Assembly: GCA_013812505.1 (NCBI GenBank)
Contig: JACCTH010000080.1
Location: 1-40,743 of the forward strand
Length of the DNA stretch: 40,743 bases
Source: Acidimicrobiia bacterium
GTDB taxonomy: Bacteria; Actinomycetota; Acidimicrobiia; Spongiisociales; ZC4RG35
Direction: 5' to 3'
The translations under genes were made by a program, and so were the position numbers. Below the pieces are notes generated by a model. That model did no database searches. It was not told the origin of the DNA and saw nothing but the letters and a program-made list of their open reading frames with translations. Within the stretch, counting starts at the first letter, position 1, and the number at the start of each line of letters is the position of its first letter. This document shows, in pieces, positions 32,459 to 40,743 of this stretch.

Positions 32459-33028
32459 GTGATCGATCTTCGGGTGCGGCCTCATCTCCAATGGTTCTTG
32501 CAACCGATCGGCCGGGGTCTGAATCGGCTCGGAGTCTCCCCCCTGGTGCTGACGCTGCTTGGGCTCGCGGTGACGATCACCGGTGCCTTCCTGATCGGAA
32601 TGGGTCGGATCATCGGCGGCGCGACCGTGGCCCTCATAGGTTCGATCCTCGACGGGCTCGACGGTTCGGTTGCCAGGGCCGCCGGTACCGAATCGCCGCG
32701 AGGAGCTTTGCTCGACGCGATGGCCGATCGGATCGGCGAGGTGGCGGTCCTTGGCGGGCTGGCGGCAGCGGTGGCCAACGATCGCCGACTGGTTCTTTTG
32801 ACCATCGCGGCGCTCGGCGGGTCACTCCTTGTTCCCTACCTGCGGGCCAAAGCAGAGGCCGAGGGTCTTGACGGTCGGGGAGGAATGATGGGCCGGGCCG
32901 AGCGGGTGATCCTCTTCACCGTTGGACTGCTCGTCGGGCTGATCGAGCCAATGCTATGGGTTTTGGTCATCGCAACCTGGGCCACAGTCATCTGGCGATT
33001 TCTTCTCACCTACAACAACCTCCGGTGA
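32459..33028 (+). CDS. pgsA: CDP-alcohol phosphatidyltransferase (phosphatidylinositol phosphate synthase type)
   Basis: This 189-residue membrane enzyme transfers a phosphatidyl group from CDP-diacylglycerol to an alcohol, here most likely inositol phosphate. The family motif D-G-x2-A-R-x8-G-x3-D-x3-D is complete (Asp65, Asp68, Arg73, Gly82, Asp86, Asp90 in DGLDGSVARAAGTESPRG and LLDAMADR). Six hydrophobic segments follow the usual pattern. GTG 32459 gives the expected start; a longer reading from 32294 is a shadow of the EF-G gene. The next two genes are the acyltransferase and pimA in the same order as in mycobacteria, which supports the substrate. Confidence 0.86.
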   Translation: MIDLRVRPHLQWFLQPIGRGLNRLGVSPLVLTLLGLAVTITGAFLIGMGRIIGGATVALIGSILDGLDGSVARAAGTESPRGALLDAMADRIGEVAVLGGLAAAVANDRRLVLLTIAALGGSLLVPYLRAKAEAEGLDGRGGMMGRAERVILFTVGLLVGLIEPMLWVLVIATWATVIWRFLLTYNNLR

Positions 33029-33879
33029 GAGACGCCCTCGTCTACTACTTGCTGCGAATAGTGGTGGGGGTTGCTCGTTTGCTGCCGCTTCCGACGGCCA
33101 GGAAACTCGGTGACGTTGGTGGCAGGTTGTGGGGGCGATTCGCCGGCGAACGCCGACGTATGGCTCGCCGTCACATGGCCCGTGTCCTCGGCGGGAAAGT
33201 CGACCTCGAAGAAGTGACCAACGAGGTGTTCGGGTCATATGGGCGCTACTGGGCGGAGACGCTGTGGGTGGGCCCGGAGCGGGTTGCGGAGATCTACTCG
33301 CAAGTCGAGATCATCGGCTTGGAGCACATGATTAATGCGCGTGACACCGGAATGATTTTGGTGCTTCCCCACCTCGGCAACTGGGAGGCCGCGGCGGTGG
33401 CGGGGCCGCGATCCGGAATCGAGATCGCGGCGGTGGCGGAACAGCTACCGAATCGGCGGCTGACCGAGTGGTTCGTCACGATGCGATCCGCGTTTGGAAT
33501 AACGGTCATTCCCCACGGTCGGGGTTCTCCTCGAGCCATCGAGCAGGCGCTCGCCCGCAAGGCGGCGGTGGCTTTGCTCGCGGATCGCGATTTGGGCAGG
33601 CGCGGGGTCGAGGTCGAGTTCTTTGGCGAACGCACCACCCTCCCCGGAGGCCCGGCCACGCTCGCCCGACGAGCCGGGGTTCCAGTTGTTCTGGCCGGCA
33701 CTTACTTCACCCCCGGCGGCTATCGCGTCGTCCTCGAACCGGTGTCGATGGACGGCGCCGCCGGAATCACCGAGATGACCCAAAGGATCGCTCAGGCGAT
33801 GGAGCAGTGCATCAGGCAAGCTCCCGAACAGTGGCATTTGCTTCAGCCCAACTGGCCGTCTGATCTCGAGGCTTCGTGA
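33025..33879 (+). CDS. Lysophospholipid acyltransferase family protein (PatA/HtrB-like)
   Basis: This 284-residue acyltransferase belongs to the HtrB/LpxL family. The catalytic H-x4-D/E region is HLGNWEAAA (His near 113, Glu near 118). Other blocks are GSPRAIEQAL, LLADRDLGRRGVEVEFFG and PGGPATLARRAGVP. In mycobacteria the gene in this position, Rv2611c (PatA), acylates phosphatidylinositol mannosides, so the same role is likely. GTG 33025 overlaps the pgsA stop (GTGA), and its own stop overlaps the next start. Confidence 0.84.
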   Translation: MRDALVYYLLRIVVGVARLLPLPTARKLGDVGGRLWGRFAGERRRMARRHMARVLGGKVDLEEVTNEVFGSYGRYWAETLWVGPERVAEIYSQVEIIGLEHMINARDTGMILVLPHLGNWEAAAVAGPRSGIEIAAVAEQLPNRRLTEWFVTMRSAFGITVIPHGRGSPRAIEQALARKAAVALLADRDLGRRGVEVEFFGERTTLPGGPATLARRAGVPVVLAGTYFTPGGYRVVLEPVSMDGAAGITEMTQRIAQAMEQCIRQAPEQWHLLQPNWPSDLEAS

Positions 33880-34895
33880 GAGTCGGGCTCATCTGTCCCT
33901 ATGACCTCAGCCGTTTCGGCGGAGTCCAAAACCAGGTCCACGCGCTCAACCGATTGTTGGGTGAGCACGGGGACGGGTCAGTGATGATCGGACCGGGAGC
34001 CGTAGATGGCGTTGATCTAGGTGGAAGTATCGCAGTAAAGGCGAATCGCTCGATAGTGCCGTTGCGCCTTGATCCAAGGGTGCGGGCCAAGATCATCGAA
34101 GCCATCGCCGATGTCGATGTGGTCCATTTGCACGAGCCCATGATTCCAGCGGTCGGCTGGGCTGCGATCGGAGTGGCCAAACCGCTGGTTGCCACCTTCC
34201 ATGCCGACAAACCGAAGTGGGCGAGCTGGCTCTACCGAGTCGTGCCAGACCGGCTTTGGCGTCGGCGGGTTTTGACCGCGGTGAGTGCGGTAGCGGCAGA
34301 CCTCCCCTGGCCGGCAGTTCGAATCATCCCCAACGGAATTCAGACCTCGTCCTTTCGAAGTGGCGGGCAGCGCCATCGTCAGCGCGTGGTCTTCGTGGGC
34401 CGGGACGATCGAAGGAAGGGCTTGGACGTGTTGGTCCAAGCCTGGGCCGAGGTTCACGAGGCACATCCCTCAGCCGAGCTGGTCGTGATCGGCGCCGAGG
34501 GCATTGATCGCGAACACGTGCGATATGTCGGCAGAGTCACCGACGCTGAAAAGTCCACTTGGCTGCAATCCGCCGCCGTTCTCGCCGCCCCCAACCTCGG
34601 TGGCGAAAGCTTCGGCATGAACGTCGCCGAGGGCATGGCCGCGGGCTGCGCGGTGGTCGCCACTGATCTTCCCGCCTTCCGGGAGCTGACCGGGGGAACC
34701 GCCCGGCTCACGCCCGTCGCCGCGGCTCGACCACTTGCCTCCGCCCTGATCGACCTGTTGACCAGTGGAACCGCGGCCGATGCGATGGGAAAAAGAGCCC
34801 GCGAGCGGATAAAGCGCTTTGACTGGTCGGCGGTCTTTCCACGCTATCGGGCCGCCTACGACGACGCCATCGACCTGTTCAACTCCCATCGTTAG
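33876..34895 (+). CDS. pimA: Phosphatidylinositol mannosyltransferase
   Basis: This 339-residue GT4 glycosyltransferase with a GT-B fold transfers mannose from GDP-mannose to phosphatidylinositol at the inner membrane face. The N-terminus MRVGLICPYDLSRFGGVQNQV carries the GGV-x-x-Q loop of PimA, HLHEPM follows, and the nucleotide-binding E-x7-E is in GGESFGMNVAEGMAAG. It is a little shorter than mycobacterial PimA (378). It overlaps the acyltransferase stop as GTGA. Gene order pgsA-acyltransferase-pimA makes the identification firm. Confidence 0.9.
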   Translation: MRVGLICPYDLSRFGGVQNQVHALNRLLGEHGDGSVMIGPGAVDGVDLGGSIAVKANRSIVPLRLDPRVRAKIIEAIADVDVVHLHEPMIPAVGWAAIGVAKPLVATFHADKPKWASWLYRVVPDRLWRRRVLTAVSAVAADLPWPAVRIIPNGIQTSSFRSGGQRHRQRVVFVGRDDRRKGLDVLVQAWAEVHEAHPSAELVVIGAEGIDREHVRYVGRVTDAEKSTWLQSAAVLAAPNLGGESFGMNVAEGMAAGCAVVATDLPAFRELTGGTARLTPVAAARPLASALIDLLTSGTAADAMGKRARERIKRFDWSAVFPRYRAAYDDAIDLFNSHR

Positions 34896-34944
34896 AGCGG
34901 GCCGGTAGCATTAGCGCTCGCCCAAACAACCTAGGAGATGTGAC

Positions 34945-35826
34945 GTGGAGAAGGGCACCAGCAGAGTCAAGCGAGGCCTGGCAGAAATGCTTAAAGGCGG
35001 AGTGATCATGGATGTAGTCACTGCCGATCAGGCCAAGATTGCTGAAGAAGCTGGCGCGGTAGCAGTCATGGCGCTGGAACGAGTTCCGTCCGATATTCGC
35101 AAAATGGGGGGGGTAGCTCGGATGGCCGATCCCACCAAAATCGACGAGATCCAAGCGGAAGTGAGCATTCCGGTCATGGCCAAATGCCGGATCGGTCATT
35201 TCACCGAAGCCCGCGTCCTCCAGGCCCTCAACGTCGACTACATCGACGAGTCAGAGGTGCTCACCCCCGCCGACGTCGAGCATCACATCAACAAATGGGA
35301 CTTCACGACGCCCTTTGTTTGCGGGGCCCGCAACCTTGGGGAAGCGCTGCGTCGGATCGGTGAGGGGGCGGCGATGATCCGCACCAAGGGCGAAGCCGGG
35401 ACCGGCAACGTGGTCGAGGCCGTCACCCACATGCGGACAGTCACCAACGAATTGCGTCGCCTTACTCAGTTGGGGCCAGAGCAACTCATGTCGGCAGCCC
35501 GAGATCTCGGCGCGCCATACGACCTGGTGAGAGAGGTTCACGAGACCGGGAAACTGCCGGTCGTCAACTTCGCGGCCGGGGGGATCGCCACGCCGGCGGA
35601 CGCGGCTTTGATGATGGCACTCGGAGTGGACGGGGTATTTGTCGGCTCCGGCATCTTCAAGAGCTCCGACCCACCGGCCTATGCCAGAGCGATCGTCGAG
35701 GCCACCACTTTCTGGGCCGACCCCGAGGTGGTAGCGAAGGTATCGCGCGGTCTCGGCGAGGCGATGCCCGGTCTCGAAATCGACAAGATTCCGGCCAACG
35801 AGAAGCTGGCGGAGCGGGGCTGGTGA
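34945..35826 (+). CDS. pdxS: Pyridoxal 5'-phosphate synthase subunit PdxS
   Basis: This 293-residue TIM-barrel subunit makes PLP from ribose 5-phosphate, glyceraldehyde 3-phosphate and ammonia. Catalytic residues are Asp23 (MDVVTADQ), Lys80 (MAKCRIGH) and Lys148 ([11 protein letters not shown]), matching Asp24, Lys81 and Lys149 of Bacillus PdxS. GTG 34945 lies nine bases after AGGAG. PdxT follows after four bases. Confidence 0.96.
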   Translation: MEKGTSRVKRGLAEMLKGGVIMDVVTADQAKIAEEAGAVAVMALERVPSDIRKMGGVARMADPTKIDEIQAEVSIPVMAKCRIGHFTEARVLQALNVDYIDESEVLTPADVEHHINKWDFTTPFVCGARNLGEALRRIGEGAAMIRTKGEAGTGNVVEAVTHMRTVTNELRRLTQLGPEQLMSAARDLGAPYDLVREVHETGKLPVVNFAAGGIATPADAALMMALGVDGVFVGSGIFKSSDPPAYARAIVEATTFWADPEVVAKVSRGLGEAMPGLEIDKIPANEKLAERGW

Positions 35827-35830
35827 GCCC

Positions 35831-36412
35831 ATGTCGAGGGACCAAGGTCCCAGGGTCGGAGTCCTAGCTCTTCAAGGCGACTTCCGCGAGCACGGAGTCA
35901 CACTCAAAGCGATCGGGGCGCAGCCGATCTTCGTCCGCACCCCTGTCGAGCTCGATCTGGTGGAAGCGCTGATCATCCCTGGTGGGGAATCGACCACGAT
36001 CGGCAAACTGGCTACCCGTTTCGGTCTCATCGATCCGTTGATCGAGCGAATCGAAGCCGGTATGCCCACGTGGGGGACTTGTGCCGGAATGATCCTTCTA
36101 GCCAAGGAGGTAGTTGGTCCGGAGCAGCCGCTACTCAGATGTCTCGACATCGTGGTGGAACGAAATGCCTTCGGCCGCCAGAACGACTCCTTTGAAACCG
36201 ATCTCGACATCGAGGGGCTTGATGAGCCGTTCCGCGCCGTTTTCATCCGCGCCCCATGGGTGGTGAAGGTCGGCGACGGAGTTGAAGTGCTGGCGACCGT
36301 CGACGGCCATCCAGTGATGGTGGAGGATCGTCATTTGATGGCGACCTCCTTCCACCCCGAGCTGACCGGCGACTCGCGCTTGCATCAACGCCTGGTTGAC
36401 CTAGTTGAATAG
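35831..36412 (+). CDS. pdxT: Pyridoxal 5'-phosphate synthase glutaminase subunit PdxT
   Basis: This 193-residue glutamine amidotransferase feeds ammonia to PdxS. The triad is Cys84 (GTCAGM), His175 and Glu177 (SFHPELTGD). The substrate loop GGESTTIGKL (51-60) is typical. It follows pdxS by four bases and yebC follows by six, so all three are likely on one transcript. Confidence 0.95.
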   Translation: MSRDQGPRVGVLALQGDFREHGVTLKAIGAQPIFVRTPVELDLVEALIIPGGESTTIGKLATRFGLIDPLIERIEAGMPTWGTCAGMILLAKEVVGPEQPLLRCLDIVVERNAFGRQNDSFETDLDIEGLDEPFRAVFIRAPWVVKVGDGVEVLATVDGHPVMVEDRHLMATSFHPELTGDSRLHQRLVDLVE

Positions 36413-36418
36413 CTGCCG

Positions 36419-37159
36419 ATGTCCGGGCATTCCAAATGGGCGACGATCAAGCGCAAGAAGGCCGCCAACGACGCGCGCCGCGGGAAGCTTTTTGCCAAGC
36501 TGATCAGGGCAATCGAGATCGCCGCCCGCAGCGGCGGTGGCGACATCGAAGGGAACGCGACGCTTGCGGCGGCAGTGGCCAAAGCCCGCGCCAGTGCCGT
36601 GCCGATGGACAACATTGAACGGGCGATCGCCCGGGCCACTGGCAGCTCGGATACGACGAACTACGAGGAAATCTGGTACGAGGGCTACGCCTCCGGGGGT
36701 GTCGCCCTCATGGTCCAGGTGCTGACCGACAACCGCAACCGGGCTGCCTCCGATGTCCGCGCGGCGTTTACCCGCAACAACGGCAACCTCGGCGAGCCCG
36801 GTTCAGTTGCGTACATGTTCGATCGCAAGGGCTTTATCGAGGTCACCGGCACCGAGGACGAGGTCTTACTACCCGCCCTCGACGCCGGGGCGGAGGACGT
36901 GCGGCCGGCGGAAGAAGTCGTTGAGATCATCACCGGTCCCACGGAGCTCACCGCGGTGCAGCGAGCATTGGAAGCGGCCGGGCTTGAGGTGACGGCAGCC
37001 GAGCTAACCCAAGAGCCCCGTACGACGGTTGCCGTCGACGGCCCCACCGCCACGAAGGTCATGCGCCTCGTCGACGCCCTTGAAGACCTCGACGATGTCC
37101 AGGCCGTCTACGGCAACTACGAAATTCCCGACGACGTCCTCGCCTCACTGGCCGAGTAG
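36419..37159 (+). CDS. yebC: YebC/PmpR-family protein
   Basis: This 246-residue protein has the family start MSGHSKWATIKRKKAANDA and the blocks PMDNIERAIARATG and YEGYASGGVALMVQVLTDN. The family has been described as transcriptional regulators and, more recently, as factors easing ribosome stalling at proline-rich stretches. It stands between pdxT and ruvC as in many actinobacteria. Confidence 0.94.
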   Translation: MSGHSKWATIKRKKAANDARRGKLFAKLIRAIEIAARSGGGDIEGNATLAAAVAKARASAVPMDNIERAIARATGSSDTTNYEEIWYEGYASGGVALMVQVLTDNRNRAASDVRAAFTRNNGNLGEPGSVAYMFDRKGFIEVTGTEDEVLLPALDAGAEDVRPAEEVVEIITGPTELTAVQRALEAAGLEVTAAELTQEPRTTVAVDGPTATKVMRLVDALEDLDDVQAVYGNYEIPDDVLASLAE

Positions 37160-37257
37160 GACCGGATCAGTGTTTAGCGACCAAATCGGCCCCCGAGAGG
37201 AGTCGATTCGGTAGCGAAACAGGGTTCGCGCATTCGTGAAGCTATTGTTGCGTACAC

Positions 37258-37740
37258 ATGTTCGTTCTTGGGATCGACCCCGGGTTGACCACCACCGGGT
37301 ACGGGTTCGTCCGCCGTCGCCGTGACCTGGAGGCGATCGCGGCGGGAGTGATACGAACCCATCCCGACAGCCCGCTCACTACCCGTCTGCTCGAAATCCA
37401 TCGGCGACTGGCCGAGCTCATCGTCGAGCACCGGCCGGACGCGATCGCCCTTGAGCAGGTGTTCACCAATCGCAACCTGCAGACCGCGATTGCCGTGGGC
37501 CGAGCAGCGGGTGTAGCCATTTTGGCCGCGGCGCAACATGAGTTAGAGGTTTTTGAATACCCTCCCACGGTGATCAAAGCGGCGGTGACTGGCGACGGGG
37601 CGGCCGACAAGCGCATGGTGGCAACAATGGTCGGCCGGCGGCTGGGAGTTGCGCCCCCCTCCCCAGCCGACGCCGCTGACGCGCTCGCGGTGGCGATCTG
37701 TCATCTGCAATCGTTGCGCGTCGTCGGAGCCAAGCAATGA
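37258..37740 (+). CDS. ruvC: Crossover junction endodeoxyribonuclease RuvC
   Basis: This 160-residue Holliday junction resolvase has an RNase H-like fold. The acidic site is Asp7 (GIDPG), Glu66 (ALEQVF), Asp138 and Asp141 (PADAADALAVAICH). It is slightly shorter than many actinobacterial homologues. The stop overlaps the ruvA start (ATGA), so the three ruv genes form one unit. A 98-base gap after yebC may hold a promoter. Confidence 0.95.
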   Translation: MFVLGIDPGLTTTGYGFVRRRRDLEAIAAGVIRTHPDSPLTTRLLEIHRRLAELIVEHRPDAIALEQVFTNRNLQTAIAVGRAAGVAILAAAQHELEVFEYPPTVIKAAVTGDGAADKRMVATMVGRRLGVAPPSPADAADALAVAICHLQSLRVVGAKQ

Positions 37741-38309
37741 TCGGTCGCTTGCGCGGCACTCTCGTCGCTCGCTCGGAGCAGTCGGTCACTCTCGATGTCG
37801 CCGGTGTCGGCTACGAGGTCCTGACCAGCCCACGCACCCAGGGACTGTTGCCCGGCATCGGCGAGGACCTGGTAATCCACACCCATCTCAACGTGCGCGA
37901 AGACTCGCTGACCCTGTATGGCTTCGTGTCGGAAGGGGAGCGCAACCTGTTTCGAGTCTTGATCACTGCCTCGGGCGTGGGGCCCAAGGTTGGACTCGCC
38001 ATCCTCGGTGCGTTGAGCGTCACCGAAATCCGGCGAGCAGTTGCCACCGAAGACGTCGACGCTTTGACGGTTGTTCCTGGAGTGGGTAGACGATTAGCGC
38101 AAAAGATGGTCTTGGAGCTGAAGCCGAAACTCGATGAGCAGGAGGCCGAAGTCATTGGCGGTTCCGGCACAGCGGCTCAACTCCGTCAGGCGCTCGAGGG
38201 GCTCGGTTACACGCCGGCGGAGGTTCGAGAAGCGGCGGCTGCCGCCGACACTGAGATGCCGATGGCCGAACAAATTCGCGCCGCGTTGCAATTGCTGGGG
38301 CGGCGATGA
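37737..38309 (+). CDS. ruvA: Holliday junction branch migration protein RuvA
   Basis: This 190-residue tetrameric junction-binding protein has an OB-fold domain (about 1-63), two helix-hairpin-helix motifs ([15 protein letters not shown] and [17 protein letters not shown]) and a C-terminal UBA-like domain ([18 protein letters not shown]) that contacts RuvB. It overlaps both ruvC and ruvB by four bases. Confidence 0.95.
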   Translation: MIGRLRGTLVARSEQSVTLDVAGVGYEVLTSPRTQGLLPGIGEDLVIHTHLNVREDSLTLYGFVSEGERNLFRVLITASGVGPKVGLAILGALSVTEIRRAVATEDVDALTVVPGVGRRLAQKMVLELKPKLDEQEAEVIGGSGTAAQLRQALEGLGYTPAEVREAAAAADTEMPMAEQIRAALQLLGRR

Positions 38310-39310
38310 GAGAGGACTCAATCCTCAATCCGACCTTGGACGAACATGACCTGCATCTGCGGCCTCGGCGTCTGGCGGAGTTCGTGGGCCAGCAGGCGGT
38401 CAAGGAACGCCTGGAGATCGCGATTGAAGCGGCTCGTACCCAAGACAGGCCACTTGATCATGTTCTCCTCTCTGGTCCTCCCGGGCTTGGCAAGACAACT
38501 CTCGCCAGCATCATTGCCGCCGAGTCCGACGCCGGGATCCGGATCACCTCAGGCGCCGCCCTAGAGCGGCCGGGCGATCTCGCGGCAATTCTTTCCAACC
38601 TCGAGGAGGGGTCGGTGTTCTTCATCGACGAGATCCATCGGCTCCCCCGGGCCGTCGAGGAGATTCTTTATCCGGCGATGGAGGACTACCAGCTAGACAT
38701 CGTGCTCGGCAAAGGCCCTGCGGCGCAATCGATCCGTCTCGACCTGCCCCACTTCACCCTTGTGGGTGCCACGACTCGCAAGGGCAAGGTGACCGCGCCG
38801 CTGAGGGATCGGTTTGGTCTCGAAGATCGACTCGACTATTACACCGATGAGGAACTGGGCACGATCGTGACGCGTTCGGCTCGGATTCTTGATGTGCACA
38901 TCGAGGCGGAGGCAGCCAAGGTCATTGCTTCTCGAAGTCGGGGGACACCTCGCATTGCAAATCGGCTGCTCGCCCGGGTTCGGGACTTCGCCGTAGCGCG
39001 AGCTGCCGGCTTGGTCGATGTCGAAACCACCGATCGCGCTCTTCGCGTTTATGAGGTCGATGAGTTGGGACTCGACAAGGTTGATCGTTCAATTCTCGAG
39101 TCCATCGTGCACAAGTTTGGCGGGGGACCTGTGGGTTTGACGACGCTTGCCATTGCGGTGGGTGAAGAACCGGAGACGGTGGAAGATGCATATGAGCCGT
39201 TCCTCCTTCAAATCGGGCTGTTGCAACGGACTGCGCGCGGGCGGATGGCCACGGATCTGGCTTACCGCCACCTCGGGGTCGAGAACCCCGGCCACCCGCG
39301 TCTCCTCTGA
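38306..39310 (+). CDS. ruvB: Holliday junction branch migration ATPase RuvB
   Basis: This 334-residue AAA+ motor works with RuvA. Walker A is GPPGLGKT (57-64), Walker [10 protein letters not shown], sensor [18 protein letters not shown] with the arginine finger, followed by the winged-helix domain ([35 protein letters not shown]). The start overlaps ruvA (ATGA), and queA begins at the base after its stop. Confidence 0.96.
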   Translation: MREDSILNPTLDEHDLHLRPRRLAEFVGQQAVKERLEIAIEAARTQDRPLDHVLLSGPPGLGKTTLASIIAAESDAGIRITSGAALERPGDLAAILSNLEEGSVFFIDEIHRLPRAVEEILYPAMEDYQLDIVLGKGPAAQSIRLDLPHFTLVGATTRKGKVTAPLRDRFGLEDRLDYYTDEELGTIVTRSARILDVHIEAEAAKVIASRSRGTPRIANRLLARVRDFAVARAAGLVDVETTDRALRVYEVDELGLDKVDRSILESIVHKFGGGPVGLTTLAIAVGEEPETVEDAYEPFLLQIGLLQRTARGRMATDLAYRHLGVENPGHPRLL

Positions 39311-40300
39311 GTGCTGACGTCGGAGTTCGACTATTCCCTGCCGGCCGATCGCATCGCGCAGGTCCCGATCGAGCCTCGCGATTCAGCGCGACTGCTCGAC
39401 ACGAGGGACCTGACCGACCATCGCTTCCGCGATTTGCCAGAACTGCTCGAGCCTGGCGATCTGGTGGTGGTCAACCGGACTCGGGTCCGTGCTGCTCGGC
39501 TAATTGGCCGGAAACTCATGAGCGGAGGGCGGGTCGAAGCGCTTCTGCTCGGCCGAGTTACTGGAACACTTTGGCGTGCGATTCTGAAACCCGCTCGCCG
39601 CCTGCGTCCCGGAGAAGAGATCGCCTTCGGCGCTATTTCGGCCACCATCGTCGAGGGGCCCGTCGACGGCGTGGCGGTCCTGGACTTGTGGAGCGCGGAC
39701 GACGTAGAGACGGCGATCACCGCCGCCGGGCAGGTGCCGCTCCCGCCCTATATCAAGACAGAACTCGCCGATTCCGAGCGCTATCAGACGATCTTCGCCA
39801 AGGAAGTTGGCTCGGCAGCGGCGCCCACGGCGGCATTGCATTTCACCGAGGACGTGGTCGGTCGGCTACAAGAACGTGGCATCGATCTCGTAGAAATCGA
39901 ACTCAGGATCGGGCTCGACACCTTCCGCCCGATCTCGAGCCCGACCATCGAGCAACATCAAATCCACTCAGAAGAGTTTTTCGTCCCCGACTCCACCCAG
40001 GCCAAGATCGACGCGTGCCAGGGCCGGGTCGTCGCCGTCGGAACCACCGTGGTTCGAGCGCTGGAAAGCCAAAGCGACGGCGGCAGCACTGATCTCTTCA
40101 TCACCCCCGGCTTTCGATTTCGGGTGGTCGACCTCCTGGTGACCAATTTTCACCTGCCCCGCACAACGCTTCTGGTGCTTCTCGTCGCATTCATGGGAGA
40201 CGGTTGGCGCAATGCCTATGAGGTCGCCCTCAATCGGGGCTATCGGTTCGCCTCTTTCGGAGACGCCATGCTCGCCGAGTTGCAAGCAGACCACGCATAA
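39311..40300 (+). CDS. queA: S-adenosylmethionine:tRNA ribosyltransferase-isomerase
   Basis: This 329-residue enzyme moves the ribosyl part of SAM onto 7-aminomethyl-7-deazaguanine in tRNA to form epoxyqueuosine. Family blocks are FDYSLPADRIAQVPIEPRD, LVVVNRTRVRAARL, GSAAAPTAALHFT and LLVTNFHLPRTTLLVLLVAF. The GTG at 39311 directly follows the ruvB stop. Other queuosine genes are not in the window. Confidence 0.94.
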   Translation: MLTSEFDYSLPADRIAQVPIEPRDSARLLDTRDLTDHRFRDLPELLEPGDLVVVNRTRVRAARLIGRKLMSGGRVEALLLGRVTGTLWRAILKPARRLRPGEEIAFGAISATIVEGPVDGVAVLDLWSADDVETAITAAGQVPLPPYIKTELADSERYQTIFAKEVGSAAAPTAALHFTEDVVGRLQERGIDLVEIELRIGLDTFRPISSPTIEQHQIHSEEFFVPDSTQAKIDACQGRVVAVGTTVVRALESQSDGGSTDLFITPGFRFRVVDLLVTNFHLPRTTLLVLLVAFMGDGWRNAYEVALNRGYRFASFGDAMLAELQADHA

Positions 40301-40325
40301 ATCGAACCAAACCCAGCTCAACCAC

Positions 40326-40360
40326 CGCACGATCCTTCAAGAAAGGCGAAGTTTCGTGCG
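40326..40360. terminator. Hairpin between queA and the HNH remnant
   Basis: CGCACGA (40326-40332) and TCGTGCG (40354-40360) form a perfect 7-base stem. It lies 26 bases after the queA stop and contains the stop of the opposing HNH frame, so it may serve both directions. Confidence 0.45.
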
Positions 40361-40743
40361 AGCTGGAACGCAAACCTTCAACTGCACGCTGAGGTCGCCG
40401 GGACTCTTTGGGCGTAAAGGTGAGGCTTTTTGAGGTTGGTTAGCTGGTGTCGGGTGGGGAGTGGTTGGGCCAGAGGAGTTTGCGGCGGTGGGTGGGCGAG
40501 TCGGGTCGATGATCATCCCCTGGTGGTGGATGGCGACATGATGGTGATACCAACACAGGCTGATCAGGTTGTCGGGATGATGGTCGCCGCCATGTTGCTG
40601 TTCATGGATGTGGTGAGGGTTGGACCCGGTAACGGCTCGTGCAGCCCTCGATCGAACAGGAGCCCTGGTCCCGCCACTTCACATAGCGGCGGACCGCCGG
40701 AGGGATGGTGTCGCCGAGGTCGGAATAGGAGAGGGGGTGGGTT
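40337..40743 (-). pseudogene. HNH endonuclease (DUF222/13E12 type), frameshifted, cut by window edge
   Basis: From the right edge one frame reads PAVRRYVKWRDQGSCSIEGC, the start of the HNH zinc module. After a one-base shift near 40615-40625 (run of C in the coding strand) another frame continues with HHIHEQQHGGDHHPDNL and LCWYHHHVAIH, then a Pro/Thr-rich tail to TGA 40337. Together these are the C-x4-C, H-H, N and H-x3-H ligands of the HNH domain that ends 13E12-repeat proteins. The frameshift interrupts the module itself, so the gene is probably dead unless the base is a sequencing error. Confidence 0.65.

Noticed and set aside
1-40743. CRISPR arrays, toxin-antitoxin pairs or restriction systems
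   Set aside because: No regularly spaced repeat array and no gene pair with such motifs was seen on either strand.

Overview
The window looks like a high-GC actinobacterial chromosome. The right half carries housekeeping genes in an order very like that around the mycobacterial thrS-pgsA-pimA-pdxS-pdxT-yebC-ruvCAB locus. It also holds mshD (mycothiol) and pimA-type (phosphatidylinositol mannoside) genes, which are actinobacterial hallmarks. A deep-branching, Acidimicrobiia-like member would fit, but that placement is inference.

Positions 1-14,533 read as an accessory island. It starts with the end of an IS3-family element and a broken OrfA of another. Next comes a metal-handling cluster on the minus strand: multicopper oxidase, DUF4396 membrane protein, NicO-type nickel/cobalt permease, cupredoxin lipoprotein, cytochrome c lipoprotein, and the decayed C-terminal half of a copper P-type ATPase. 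After that are cell-envelope genes (LysM-M23 peptidase, lipoproteins), a broken voltage-sensor ion channel, a cupin-adenylate cyclase, an Asp-box protein and a DUF4242 protein. The island appears to end at 14,486-14,533 in a 3' half of a tRNA-Val(CAC) gene with no 5' half, the usual scar of integration into a tRNA. By its orientation the inserted DNA lies to the left, with the intact tRNA and probably the integrase outside the window.

Positions 15,050-24,713 hold two minus-strand operons. One encodes a large GMC oxidoreductase fused to an alpha/beta hydrolase, followed by a calcineurin-like phosphoesterase. The other is a tight five-gene unit: patatin-like lipase, beta-lactamase-fold serine hydrolase, N-formylglutamate amidohydrolase-like protein, DUF1704 (QEGLA-type) metallopeptidase and a GshB-like ATP-grasp ligase. 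The last three form a ligase/peptidase/amidohydrolase module of unknown product and are the best candidate here for an undescribed system.

From 24,805 onward lie mshD, a small zinc-ribbon protein, thrS, two small membrane proteins, then gltA and an EF-G paralogue on the minus strand. These are followed by pgsA, an acyltransferase and pimA, which build phosphatidylinositol mannosides. Then come pdxS-pdxT (pyridoxal phosphate synthase), yebC, ruvC-ruvA-ruvB (Holliday junction processing) and queA (queuosine). Many neighbours overlap by 1-14 bases, so translation is probably coupled. A frameshifted HNH endonuclease gene runs off the right edge.
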